Assembly (NCBI GenBank): GCA_003519965.1
Contig: DOVS01000157.1
Location: forward strand, 1 to 5,825
Source of the DNA: Betaproteobacteria bacterium
GTDB taxonomy: Bacteria > Pseudomonadota > Gammaproteobacteria > Burkholderiales > UBA9220
DNA: 5,825 nt
Direction: 5' to 3'
Shown: piece after piece, positions 1 through 5,752 of the stretch
Position numbering within the stretch: the stretch's first letter is position 1
How the letters are laid out: each line of letters begins with the position of its first letter
Made by a program: the position numbers and the translations under genes
The notes under the pieces: generated by a model
The model's input: only the letters and a program-made list of their open reading frames with translations
Told to the model about the DNA's origin: nothing
Database searches by the model: none

Positions 1-856
1 TCAGGAAGGCGGGCGGGTGCAGCGCTTCCGCGAAGGATTCACCCGCTTACCGCCAATGCGCCAAGCCGGGGAGCTATGGGATCGCTCTCCTCAACGGGCG
101 AAACAACTAGCCTACCAGATCGGCTGGGTGATGGCGGCGGAGCTGCGTAGTTGCGGCGTCGACTTCTCTTTTGCGCCCGTATTGGATTTGGATCACGGGC
201 GTAGCAGCGTCATCGGCGACCGCGCTTTTCACGCCGATCCGCAAGCGGTTTCCGACTTAGCCCATGGCGTAATGCGCGGAATGGCGGCGGGCGGAATGGC
301 GGCGGTGGGGAAGCACTTCCCCGGACACGGCTACGTCGCCGAGGACTCGCATACCGCCGCGCCGGTGGATAACCGGGATTACACCGAACTCGCGTTGCAA
401 GACCTGACGCCGTTCAAACAACTCATCGATTTTGGGCTGCCGGGCATGATGCCGGCGCACGTTATTTACCCTAAAGTAGACGCGGCGCCGGCCGGTTTTT
501 CCACGCGCTGGCTGAAACGGATATTACGCGAAGAAATGGGATTCGACGGCGTTATCTTCAGCGACGACTTATCCATGGCGGGCGCGGCGGTCGCGGGCGG
601 TATCGTATCGCGGGCGGAAGCCGCCCTGGACGCGGGGTGCGATATGGTCTTGGCATGCAACGCCCCGGACGCGGTGGATGTATTGCTGGACGGCTTAAAG
701 CGGGAGACGCCGGCGCTCGGCCTGGCGCGGTTGGCGCGCATGCATGGCCGGCCGCATCCCATAACGCTTGCCCAATGGCATGAAGACCCCGATTTTCTGG
801 CGGCGCTGCACGCCATCGGGCGGATCGGCGTGAAATGCGAGGAACTGCCGCTGTAA
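1..856 (+). CDS. nagZ: Beta-N-acetylhexosaminidase NagZ, 5'-truncated by window edge
   Basis: NagZ is a cytoplasmic glycoside hydrolase family 3 enzyme. It removes N-acetylglucosamine from 1,6-anhydro-muropeptides during cell-wall recycling. The reading frame is open from base 2 (first codons Q-E-G-G-R-V-Q-R-F, the conserved DQEGGRVQRF region), so the true start lies upstream; the GTG at 17 is an internal valine. There are 284 residues here, and comparison with E. coli NagZ (341 aa) suggests about 60 N-terminal residues are missing. Visible motifs are FAPVLDLD, KHFPGHG (311-331), the DSH triplet with the family's acid/base histidine (344-352), MPAHVIYP, and FSDDLSM (557-577), whose first Asp is the expected nucleophile. 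The C-terminal part after the barrel is short and poorly conserved, as is usual. The protein resembles betaproteobacterial NagZ. The stop lies 15 nt before the transporter gene, so the two are probably co-transcribed. No damage is seen in the part present. Confidence 0.95.
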   Translation, partial: QEGGRVQRFREGFTRLPPMRQAGELWDRSPQRAKQLAYQIGWVMAAELRSCGVDFSFAPVLDLDHGRSSVIGDRAFHADPQAVSDLAHGVMRGMAAGGMAAVGKHFPGHGYVAEDSHTAAPVDNRDYTELALQDLTPFKQLIDFGLPGMMPAHVIYPKVDAAPAGFSTRWLKRILREEMGFDGVIFSDDLSMAGAAVAGGIVSRAEAALDAGCDMVLACNAPDAVDVLLDGLKRETPALGLARLARMHGRPHPITLAQWHEDPDFLAALHAIGRIGVKCEELPL

Positions 857-871
857 AGCGAGAACATCGAT

Positions 872-1825
872 ATGGCGCCTCAACAACATGCACACGTTCA
901 CGCCCACGCCCACGCCCACAGTCACGCCCATGGCGGCCGCGCGCTGCGGTATGCGGTGGTTTTTACGTTGGCGTTCGCCGTGGTGGAAGTGGTCGGCGGT
1001 GTATGGTCGGGATCGCTCGCCTTAGTCAGCGACGCCGGCCACATGCTGTCCGATTCGCTCGCGTTGGCGCTGGCGGCGTTCGCCGCATGGATTGCGCACC
1101 GCCCGCCTTCGCGGCGGCATACCTACGGTTTTGCCCGGGCGGAAGTGATCGCCGCCTTTTTCAATAGCCTGCTGATGCTGCTCCTGATCGTCGGAATCGT
1201 CGTCGAGGCGATCCAGCGCTTGTTGCACCCCGCGTCGGTCGCGGGGGCGGCGGTCATGGTGATCGCATTTCTCGGGCTGCTCGTCAATATCGTCGTCGCT
1301 ATTATTTTGGGGAGCGGCGGCGGCGGAATTAACGTTCGCTCCGCCTTGCTGCATGTCATGGGCGATTTGCTCGGCTCGCTCGCGGCGCTAACCGCGGGCG
1401 CGGTGATTTATTACACGGGCTGGATGCCGATCGACCCGATTTTATCGCTGGTGGTCGCCGGGCTCATTCTGTTTTCGACGATCCGGCTGCTGCGCGAAGC
1501 TCTCCACGTCTTGATGGAAGGCGTTCCGGTGCACCTCTCCCTGGAGGACGTGGGGCTGAACATGGCGAAAATCCAGGGCGTGACGTCCGTGCACGACCTG
1601 CATATTTGGACGCTGGCCGGCGGCATGGTCGCGCTGTCGGCCCACGTGGTCTTGGGCGAGATGGCGGAATGGCCGAAAATCCTCGCGGCCACCCGGCGTA
1701 TGCTGCACGATGCGTTCGGGATCGATCACGTGACCTTGCAGCCGGAAACGACGCCGGTTTTAACCGAAGCGGCGCAGCGCATCGTGCCGCTGCCGCCCCA
1801 CCGGGGAAATTCGCTACAGCGGTAA
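872..1825 (+). CDS. Cation diffusion facilitator, Zn2+-type efflux transporter (ZitB/CzcD-like)
   Basis: This is a 317-residue inner-membrane proton-coupled metal exporter of the CDF family, probably exporting zinc and perhaps Co/Cd. The cytoplasmic N-terminus carries eight histidines between residues 6 and 20, mostly alternating with Ala. About six membrane helices follow (approximately 27-45, 48-75, 92-115, 123-146, 165-182, 186-207). The transport-site ligand pairs are H57-xxx-D61 in helix 2 (DAGHMLSD) and H161-xxx-D165 in helix 5 (HVMGD); two HxxxD pairs are typical of Zn-type members. The C-terminal cytoplasmic domain (about 208-317) has the conserved VHDLHIW (240-246) and IDHVTLQPE (284-292) segments. 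Length and motifs match ZitB/CzcD. The ATG at 872 is chosen because it precedes the His-rich tail; the upstream GCGAGA (858-863) is only a weak ribosome site. It follows nagZ closely and its stop abuts that of efp. Family is secure; metal specificity is inferred. Confidence 0.95.
   Translation: MAPQQHAHVHAHAHAHSHAHGGRALRYAVVFTLAFAVVEVVGGVWSGSLALVSDAGHMLSDSLALALAAFAAWIAHRPPSRRHTYGFARAEVIAAFFNSLLMLLLIVGIVVEAIQRLLHPASVAGAAVMVIAFLGLLVNIVVAIILGSGGGGINVRSALLHVMGDLLGSLAALTAGAVIYYTGWMPIDPILSLVVAGLILFSTIRLLREALHVLMEGVPVHLSLEDVGLNMAKIQGVTSVHDLHIWTLAGGMVALSAHVVLGEMAEWPKILAATRRMLHDAFGIDHVTLQPETTPVLTEAAQRIVPLPPHRGNSLQR
887..931 (+). repeat. Hexanucleotide (CACGCC-like) repeat encoding the His-Ala tract
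   Basis: The 5' end of the transporter gene contains an in-frame run of His-x codons. It has three exact CACGCC units at 899-916 and degenerate units on either side (CACGTT before, CACAGT and CACGCC after). It encodes alternating His and Ala with one Val and one Ser. Slippage in a 6-bp unit would add or remove His-Ala pairs without breaking the frame, so tract length could differ between strains. The run of histidines is a plausible metal-binding arm; that role is inferred. Confidence 0.75.
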
Positions 1826-2392
1826 TTACGCCCGCTCGATATACTCGCCGTTATCGGTATTGACCCTGATCTTGCATTCCTCTTCGACAAAGGGCGGCAC
1901 CATCACCGTCAGGCCGGTTTCGGTCCGGGCGGGCTTGTAGGAGCTGGTGGCGGTGGCGCCCTTCACGTTGGGTTCGGTTTCCACCACGGTCAGCACGACC
2001 GATTGCGGCAGTTGCAGGCCAATCGCGCGCTCGTTGTGGAAATTGATCTGGACATCGGTGTTCGGCAGCAAATACTCCGCCTGTCCCTCGAGGAAATCGG
2101 CGAGGAGCGTAAGCTGCTCGTAGTTCTCCTGATCCATAAACACGTACTGGCCGCCTTCGCTATAAAGATATTGCATATCGCGGGACTCAACGAAAGCGCG
2201 TTCTATCTTTTCGTCGGTGCGGAAGCGTTGGTTGAGCTTGGTGCCGGCCTCCACGTCCTTCATCTCCACTTGCATGTAAGCGCCTCCGCGGCCGCCCACG
2301 TGGACGTGGTAGGATTTGAGCACGCGCCACACCCGTTTATCGAATTCGATTAAGTTGCCGGCCCGGATTTCGGTTGCGAGTACTTTTGCCAT
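1826..2392 (-). CDS. efp: Translation elongation factor P, with arginine at the loop tip
   Basis: EF-P binds ribosomes stalled at polyproline stretches between the P and E sites and promotes peptide bond formation. The 188-residue protein has normal family length, with an N-terminal KOW-like domain (about 1-63) and two OB-like domains (about 65-125 and 128-186). Recognisable segments are EIRAGNLIEF near the start, GTKLNQRFR, YLYSEGGQYVFMD, VKGATATSSYKPA and the C-terminal GEYIERA. Overall it resembles the alphaproteobacterial-type EF-P whose tip loop reads PGKGGAY. Here the loop is GGRGGAY: the tip residue normally lysylated as K34 in E. coli is Arg35 (codon at 2288-2290 on the complement). 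The loop also differs from the SGRNAA loop of EarP-rhamnosylated EF-Ps. The last glycine of the C-terminal EF-P signature appears to be Glu. The gene stands alone on the minus strand, diverging from the UDG gene, with no modification enzyme (epmA, epmB, earP) beside it in this window. Only a weak G-rich ribosome site precedes the ATG. Confidence 0.96.
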   Translation of the reverse strand: MAKVLATEIRAGNLIEFDKRVWRVLKSYHVHVGGRGGAYMQVEMKDVEAGTKLNQRFRTDEKIERAFVESRDMQYLYSEGGQYVFMDQENYEQLTLLADFLEGQAEYLLPNTDVQINFHNERAIGLQLPQSVVLTVVETEPNVKGATATSSYKPARTETGLTVMVPPFVEEECKIRVNTDNGEYIERA

Positions 2393-2470
2393 GGAATCTA
2401 ACGCCCCAAATTCATTGTCTTTTGGAAAGCGAACTATTTTACTATACGCTGGATAATTTTAGGAACCGCG
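2393..2470. promoter_or_regulatory. Divergent AT-rich promoter region between efp and UDG gene
   Basis: This 78-bp gap is the most AT-rich stretch of the window and must drive two divergent genes. For efp (minus strand) a candidate -10 is TAAAAT (complement of 2436-2441) with a weak -35 TTCCTA (complement of 2460-2465), 18 bp apart. For the plus strand, candidates are TACTAT (2440-2445) with TTGTCT (2415-2420) at a long 19-bp spacing, or GATAAT (2452-2457) without a good -35. The two candidate promoters overlap, so the genes might compete for polymerase. AGGAA at 2461-2465 is a good ribosome site for the UDG start at 2471. The promoter role follows from gene layout; the exact boxes are uncertain. 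Confidence 0.45.
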
Positions 2471-3136
2471 ATGTTACCCGGATTTTCAACCCAATGCCGT
2501 CAATGCACTCGGCTGGCGGCGTTTCTCGATGAAGTTAAAAGCCAGCATCCCGATTATCACGCCGCGCCGGTGCCGCCGTTCGGCGATTCGCGTCCGCGCC
2601 TGCTGATCGTCGGGCTAGCGCCCGGCATGCATGGCGCCAACCGCACCGGGCGGCCATTTACCGGCGATCACGCCGGCATCCTATTGTATCGGACGCTACA
2701 CCAATTCGGTTTCGCCACCCATCCCGCCTCAGTCAGCCGCGACGACGGGTTAACGCTGGTGGAATGCCGGATTACCAACGCCGTCAAATGCCTGCCGCCG
2801 CAGAATAAGCCGGAAACGGCGGAAATCAAACGGTGCAACCCCTACTTAACAGCGGAAATCGAGGCGCTAACGGAAGGCGCGGCCGTGCTGGCGCTAGGCA
2901 ATATCGCGCACCAATCGGTATTGCGGGCGCTCGGGTTGCGAAACCGCGACGCACCCTTCGCCCACGGCGCGGTTCATTCCCTGGGGCGCGGTTTAACGCT
3001 CTACGATAGTTATCATTGCAGCCGCTATAATACCCAGACGCGGCGCTTGACCGCCGCCATGTTTGCGTCCGTTTTCGCCGCGATCCAGCGTTACTTGCAC
3101 AGGGACTCTCCATGCCTTACGTCCACACCGGAATAA
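2471..3136 (+). CDS. Uracil-DNA glycosylase, family 5 (UDGb-like), 4Fe-4S
   Basis: This enzyme removes uracil, and in family members other deaminated bases, from DNA to start base excision repair. The 221-residue protein shows the family 5 motif A GLAPGMHGANRTGRPFTGD (48-66) and the motif B-like YHCSRYNT (181-188), with His182 in the position of the usual HPS-type motif. Four cysteines, C9-xx-C12 and C107-x14-C122, match the 4Fe-4S ligand pattern of the family. The NAVKCLPPQNKP segment (103-114) is also characteristic. Family 5 lacks the Asn/Asp water-activating residue of classical Ung, consistent with motif A here. The ATG at 2471 has AGGAA five bases upstream and begins just before the first Cys pair, so the start is firm. 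It is the first gene of a + strand repair cluster leading to uvrC; a possible small ORF overlaps its last 25 nt. Family assignment is strong; substrate range cannot be read from sequence. Confidence 0.93.
   Translation: MLPGFSTQCRQCTRLAAFLDEVKSQHPDYHAAPVPPFGDSRPRLLIVGLAPGMHGANRTGRPFTGDHAGILLYRTLHQFGFATHPASVSRDDGLTLVECRITNAVKCLPPQNKPETAEIKRCNPYLTAEIEALTEGAAVLALGNIAHQSVLRALGLRNRDAPFAHGAVHSLGRGLTLYDSYHCSRYNTQTRRLTAAMFASVFAAIQRYLHRDSPCLTSTPE
3101..3105 (+). promoter_or_regulatory. Ribosome binding site (AGGGA) before a small ORF
   Basis: AGGGA lies six bases before the ATG at 3112, inside the last codons of the UDG gene. It is the best-looking ribosome site between UDG and uvrC, whereas the uvrC starts themselves lack one. 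It is the main reason to take the small ORF at 3112 seriously. It could still be a chance match, since it lies within coding sequence. Confidence 0.4.
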
Positions 3137-3282
3137 CCGGCGCTTTTCGCCGCGCGCAAGGGCGGAAAATCGCCGGAGAAATCGCCAGCGCCTTAGCGCG
3201 TATCGCCCGCAAGCCGAAATCCGGCGCCGATGCGGTTTTCGATGCGCCGCTCCATGGAAATGGAGCGATTGGCGGAAAATGA
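3112..3282 (+). CDS. Possible small ORF, 56 aa, unrecognised (perhaps frameshifted)
   Basis: I do not recognise this ORF. It begins at an ATG with AGGGA six bases upstream, overlaps the end of the UDG gene by 25 nt, and stops at TGA 3280-3282, 40 nt before the preferred uvrC start. The peptide is basic (nine Lys/Arg against three Asp/Glu), rich in Ala and Gly, with no signal peptide or cysteines. Residues 20-33 could form a short amphipathic helix. Codons end mostly in G or C up to about 3250. The last nine then end mainly in A or T, while the +1 frame becomes the better coding frame from there and runs open into uvrC. It may therefore be a real small gene, the start of a frameshifted longer gene, or noise. 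No function can be proposed. Confidence 0.3.
   Translation: MPYVHTGITGAFRRAQGRKIAGEIASALARIARKPKSGADAVFDAPLHGNGAIGGK
3248..3267 (+). other. RNA hairpin, 8-bp stem with GGAA (GNRA-type) tetraloop
   Basis: CGCTCCAT (3248-3255) and ATGGAGCG (3260-3267) are exact inverted repeats around GGAA, giving a stable stem closed by a GNRA-class tetraloop. It is not followed by a T-run, so it is not a Rho-independent terminator. It lies about 55 nt before the preferred uvrC start and within the small ORF, where it could influence translation or mRNA processing; that is inference. Two candidate in-frame uvrC ATGs (3254 and 3260) are buried in or beside the loop. Confidence 0.45.
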
Positions 3283-3322
3283 CTGGGGCAAGCGTGAATA
3301 TAAGCCGGCCGCGACGCGCGAA

Positions 3323-5119
3323 ATGAACGACCACAAAAAAATCATCGCCAGCCTGCCTCATTTGCCCGGCGTGTACCGCATGATTAACGCCGCCGGGGAA
3401 GCGATCTACGTCGGCAAGGCGCGCGACCTGAAAAAACGGGTTTCGTCCTATTTCCAGAAAACCGCGCTGTTTCCCCGCACCCGCCTGATGGTTTCCCAAG
3501 TGGCGCGCATTGAAACCACGGTCACCGCGTCCGAGGCCGAGGCGCTGCTTCTCGAAAACAATCTAATCAAGGCGCTGGCGCCCCGCTATAATATTCTCTT
3601 CCGGGACGATAAATCCTATCCTTACGTCATGTTCAGCGGGCATCGGTTTCCACGGCTCGGTTTTCACCGCGGCGCGCTGGACAAGGGCGGTCAATATTTC
3701 GGGCCGTTTCCCCATACCGGCGCCGTGCGGGAAAGCATGCAGCTACTGCAAAAAGTCTTCCAGTTGCGCACCTGCGAAGACAGCGTATTCAACAACCGCA
3801 GCCGGCCCTGCCTGTTGCACCAAATCAAACGGTGCAGCGCGCCGTGCGTGGGGCTGATCGACACCGGCGCCTATGCCGGCGATGTCAAGAATGCCGTGCT
3901 CTTCATTCAGGGCAAGGAAACACGGTTATTGCGAACGTTGAGCGAAAAAATGGAGGCCGCCGCCGCCGCCATGCAATATGAAACCGCCGCCGCTTACCGC
4001 GACCAAATCGGCGCTTTGCGCCGCATACAAGAACGCCAGTTCGTCAACAGCGGGCGCGGCGTCGACGCCGACGTGGTGGCTTGCGTCGCCCGCGATGGAA
4101 TCGTTTGCGTGAACCTGGCGATGATTCGCGGCGGCCGCCACCTCGGCGATAAACGCTTCTTCCCGCAAAATGCGGAAGCGGCGGATACTCAAGCGGCGCT
4201 GGAAGCCTTTCTCGCGCAGCATTACGCGCGCCAGACCGCCCCGTCGCAAATTATCGTCGGCGAGGCGGTCGCTTCCGGCGTGCTGGAGGACGTGTTGAGC
4301 GCGCAGGCGCGGCGCAAGGTAAAAATCAACGCGCGTCCCATCGGCGAGCGCCGCGCCTGGCTGCAAATGGCGCAGGCCAACGGCCGTTTGGCCGTCGAAC
4401 AGCGGTTAAACCAGCAATATAGCCAGGAAGCGCGCTTGGCGGCGTTGCAGCAGGCGCTTGCCTTGCCGGCGGCCGTGCAGCGCATCGAATGCTTCGACAT
4501 CAGCCATACCCTCGGCGAGGCGACGGTCGCCTCGTGCGTGGTATTCGACAAACACAAGATGCAAGAGGGAGAATACCGACATTTCAACATTCACGTAGCG
4601 CCTGGCGACGACTACGCCGCCATGGGCGAGGCGCTGCAACGCCGCTACCGTAAAATCGCCGCGGGGGAGGGACGAATGCCCGATTTGATCTTAATCGACG
4701 GCGGCAAGGGACAGCTCGCCGTGGCGGAGGCGACGCTGGCCGAAACCGGGATAAACAGCGTCTATCTCGCCGCAGTCGCTAAAGGGGCGGAGCGCCAGCC
4801 CGGACTGGAGCAGATCTTCTTTCCCGGACGCGCCGAAGCGGTGCGGCTGCCTGCCGACCATCCCGGGCTGCATCTGATCCAGCAAATCCGCGATGAATCC
4901 CACCGCTTCGCCATCGGCGGCCACCGGCGTCGACGGGGCAAGGCGCGCACCGCCTCGGCGCTGGAGCGGATCGGCGGCGTCGGCCCTAAGCGGCGTCAAC
5001 GGCTGCTCATCGGTTTCGGCGGGCTGCGCGGCGTACTCCTGGCGAGCGTGGAAGAGCTGGCGAAAATCGAGGGAGTCAGCCACGCCCTGGCGGAAAAAAT
5101 TTATCGCGAACTACATTAA
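3323..5119 (+). CDS. uvrC: Excinuclease ABC subunit C (UvrC)
   Basis: UvrC makes both incisions around bulky DNA lesions in UvrABC nucleotide excision repair in the cytoplasm. From the ATG at 3323 it is 598 residues, near the usual 600-610. The N-terminal GIY-YIG nuclease has Y29, G31, K32, R39 and the metal-binding E78 (LLLEN). C151-x11-C163-x7-C171-x3-C175 matches the UvrC 4Fe-4S cysteines. The UVR domain (about 199-236) binds UvrB. The C-terminal RNase H-like nuclease retains D392, D430, D459 and H527, equivalent to E. coli D399, D438, D466 and H538. Tandem helix-hairpin-helix motifs end the protein (about 547-598). Conserved homology starts around LPHLPGVYRM, which favours 3323. The frame is also open back to 3197 with ATGs at 3230, 3242, 3254 and 3260. 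None of these starts has a clear ribosome site, so expression may be low or coupled to upstream translation. pgsA follows after 8 nt. The protein resembles betaproteobacterial UvrC. Confidence 0.97.
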   Translation: MNDHKKIIASLPHLPGVYRMINAAGEAIYVGKARDLKKRVSSYFQKTALFPRTRLMVSQVARIETTVTASEAEALLLENNLIKALAPRYNILFRDDKSYPYVMFSGHRFPRLGFHRGALDKGGQYFGPFPHTGAVRESMQLLQKVFQLRTCEDSVFNNRSRPCLLHQIKRCSAPCVGLIDTGAYAGDVKNAVLFIQGKETRLLRTLSEKMEAAAAAMQYETAAAYRDQIGALRRIQERQFVNSGRGVDADVVACVARDGIVCVNLAMIRGGRHLGDKRFFPQNAEAADTQAALEAFLAQHYARQTAPSQIIVGEAVASGVLEDVLSAQARRKVKINARPIGERRAWLQMAQANGRLAVEQRLNQQYSQEARLAALQQALALPAAVQRIECFDISHTLGEATVASCVVFDKHKMQEGEYRHFNIHVAPGDDYAAMGEALQRRYRKIAAGEGRMPDLILIDGGKGQLAVAEATLAETGINSVYLAAVAKGAERQPGLEQIFFPGRAEAVRLPADHPGLHLIQQIRDESHRFAIGGHRRRRGKARTASALERIGGVGPKRRQRLLIGFGGLRGVLLASVEELAKIEGVSHALAEKIYRELH

Positions 5120-5127
5120 CGAACCCT

Positions 5128-5700
5128 ATGCGCCTCAATATTCCTAATTTGCTGACTTGGTTGCGGATTATCCTCATTCCGGTATTCGCCATCCTGTTTT
5201 ATTTGCCCGATGGCTGGCTCGCCATGGCCACGGCGAATGCCGCGGCCACCGCAATCTTCGCCGTGGCCGCGTTTACCGACTGGCTGGACGGCTACCTGGC
5301 CCGCGCGCTCAATCAAACATCGGCGTTCGGCGCGTTTCTCGACCCCGTGGCGGACAAACTGATGGTGGCGGCGGCGTTGATCCTTCTCGTGGCGCTGGGC
5401 CGCGTGGACGCATTAATTGCGCTCATCATTATCGGCCGCGAAATCACCATTTCCGCGCTGCGGGAGTGGATGGCGGAAATCGGCCAGCGCAAGAGCATCG
5501 CGGTTTCCTTTGTCGGCAAGATCAAAACCACCACCCAAATGGCGGCTATCGTGCTACTGCTGTATCACGGGAAAATCGGCGGCGTGGTCGATGCGCAACT
5601 ACTCGGCACGCTGCTGATTTTTGCCGCCGCCGCGTTAACGTTGTGGTCGATGGTTTACTACCTTAAGCTCGCGTTGCCCCATTTGGCGGGCGGGGAATAG
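5128..5700 (+). CDS. pgsA: CDP-diacylglycerol-glycerol-3-phosphate 3-phosphatidyltransferase
   Basis: PgsA is an inner-membrane enzyme that joins CDP-diacylglycerol and glycerol-3-phosphate to give phosphatidylglycerophosphate, the committed step to phosphatidylglycerol and cardiolipin. The 190-residue protein has the full CDP-alcohol phosphotransferase signature: D51-xx-D54-G55-xx-A58-R59, then G68, D72 and D76, with the four Asp residues binding the metals. Conserved PgsA segments NIPNLLTWLRI at the N-terminus, GREITISALREW (103-114) and GKIKTTTQM (130-138) distinguish it from other family members. Several hydrophobic helices span the protein (for example about 8-26, 31-50, 80-102, 139-146 onward and 155-180). 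Length is typical. The ATG at 5128 lies 8 nt after the uvrC stop and begins exactly at the conserved N-terminus. No clear ribosome site is visible, so translation is probably coupled to uvrC. The uvrC-pgsA pairing is widespread in proteobacteria. Confidence 0.97.
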   Translation: MRLNIPNLLTWLRIILIPVFAILFYLPDGWLAMATANAAATAIFAVAAFTDWLDGYLARALNQTSAFGAFLDPVADKLMVAAALILLVALGRVDALIALIIIGREITISALREWMAEIGQRKSIAVSFVGKIKTTTQMAAIVLLLYHGKIGGVVDAQLLGTLLIFAAAALTLWSMVYYLKLALPHLAGGE

Positions 5701-5703
5701 GGC

Positions 5704-5720
5704 GCCGCTTGACAAGCGGC
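5704..5720. repeat. 17-bp palindrome overlapping the tRNA promoter -35
   Basis: GCCGCTTG (5704-5711) and CAAGCGGC (5713-5720) are exact inverted repeats around the single central A at 5712. It begins 3 nt after the pgsA stop codon and its centre overlaps the TTGACA -35 box. In DNA it has the form of a dimeric repressor or activator site. In RNA it could fold as a 7-bp stem with a 3-nt loop at the end of the pgsA message. No T-run follows, so intrinsic termination is unlikely. Either role is inference. Confidence 0.6.
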
Positions 5721-5736
5721 TGGAAATCCTTACAAT
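5709..5736 (+). promoter_or_regulatory. Sigma-70-type promoter for tRNA-Gly
   Basis: A perfect consensus -35 TTGACA (5709-5714) is separated by 16 bp from a -10 TACAAT (5731-5736, one mismatch to TATAAT). Transcription would start near 5743, about 10 nt before the mature tRNA 5' end, leaving a short leader for RNase P. This is by far the strongest promoter-like sequence in the window and fits a stable-RNA gene. The -35 lies in the centre of the adjoining palindrome. Confidence 0.8.
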
Positions 5737-5752
5737 TCACAACCTCATTGAT

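Noticed and set aside
466..867. Minus-strand open frames under nagZ (also 558-893 and 695-931)
   Set aside because: They lie opposite clearly conserved NagZ sequence and have Arg/Pro/Ser-rich shadow composition.
1796..1806. CCCC-ACC-GGGG hairpin near the end of the transporter gene as a terminator
   Set aside because: It has only four stem pairs and no T-run on either strand, so it is well within chance for GC-rich DNA.
3230..3322. Longer UvrC with 31 extra N-terminal residues starting at 3230
   Set aside because: The extra part precedes the conserved UvrC N-terminus, has no ribosome site and exceeds usual family length. 3323 is preferred, though the extra frame is discussed as a finding.
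3063..3326. Open frame of 87 codons ending in TGA that overlaps the uvrC ATG (ATGA)
   Set aside because: The ATGA overlap looks like coupling, but the peptide is Arg-rich, begins deep inside UDG coding sequence and has no motif, so it is most likely a shadow frame.
2993..3499. Long open frame on the minus strand (168 codons) across the UDG-uvrC junction
   Set aside because: It overlaps two well-supported + strand genes, is rich in Arg, Gly and His as expected for a shadow of GC-rich coding DNA, and shows no recognisable motif.
3956..3970. (GCC)5 trinucleotide run in uvrC
   Set aside because: It encodes Ala212-216 in the UVR domain, where Ala-rich helix is normal for the family, and the run is too short to mark as a notable repeat.
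5704..5720. Rho-independent terminator after pgsA
   Set aside because: The stem is good, but the downstream TGGAAATCC has no T-run. It is kept as a palindrome without a terminator call.
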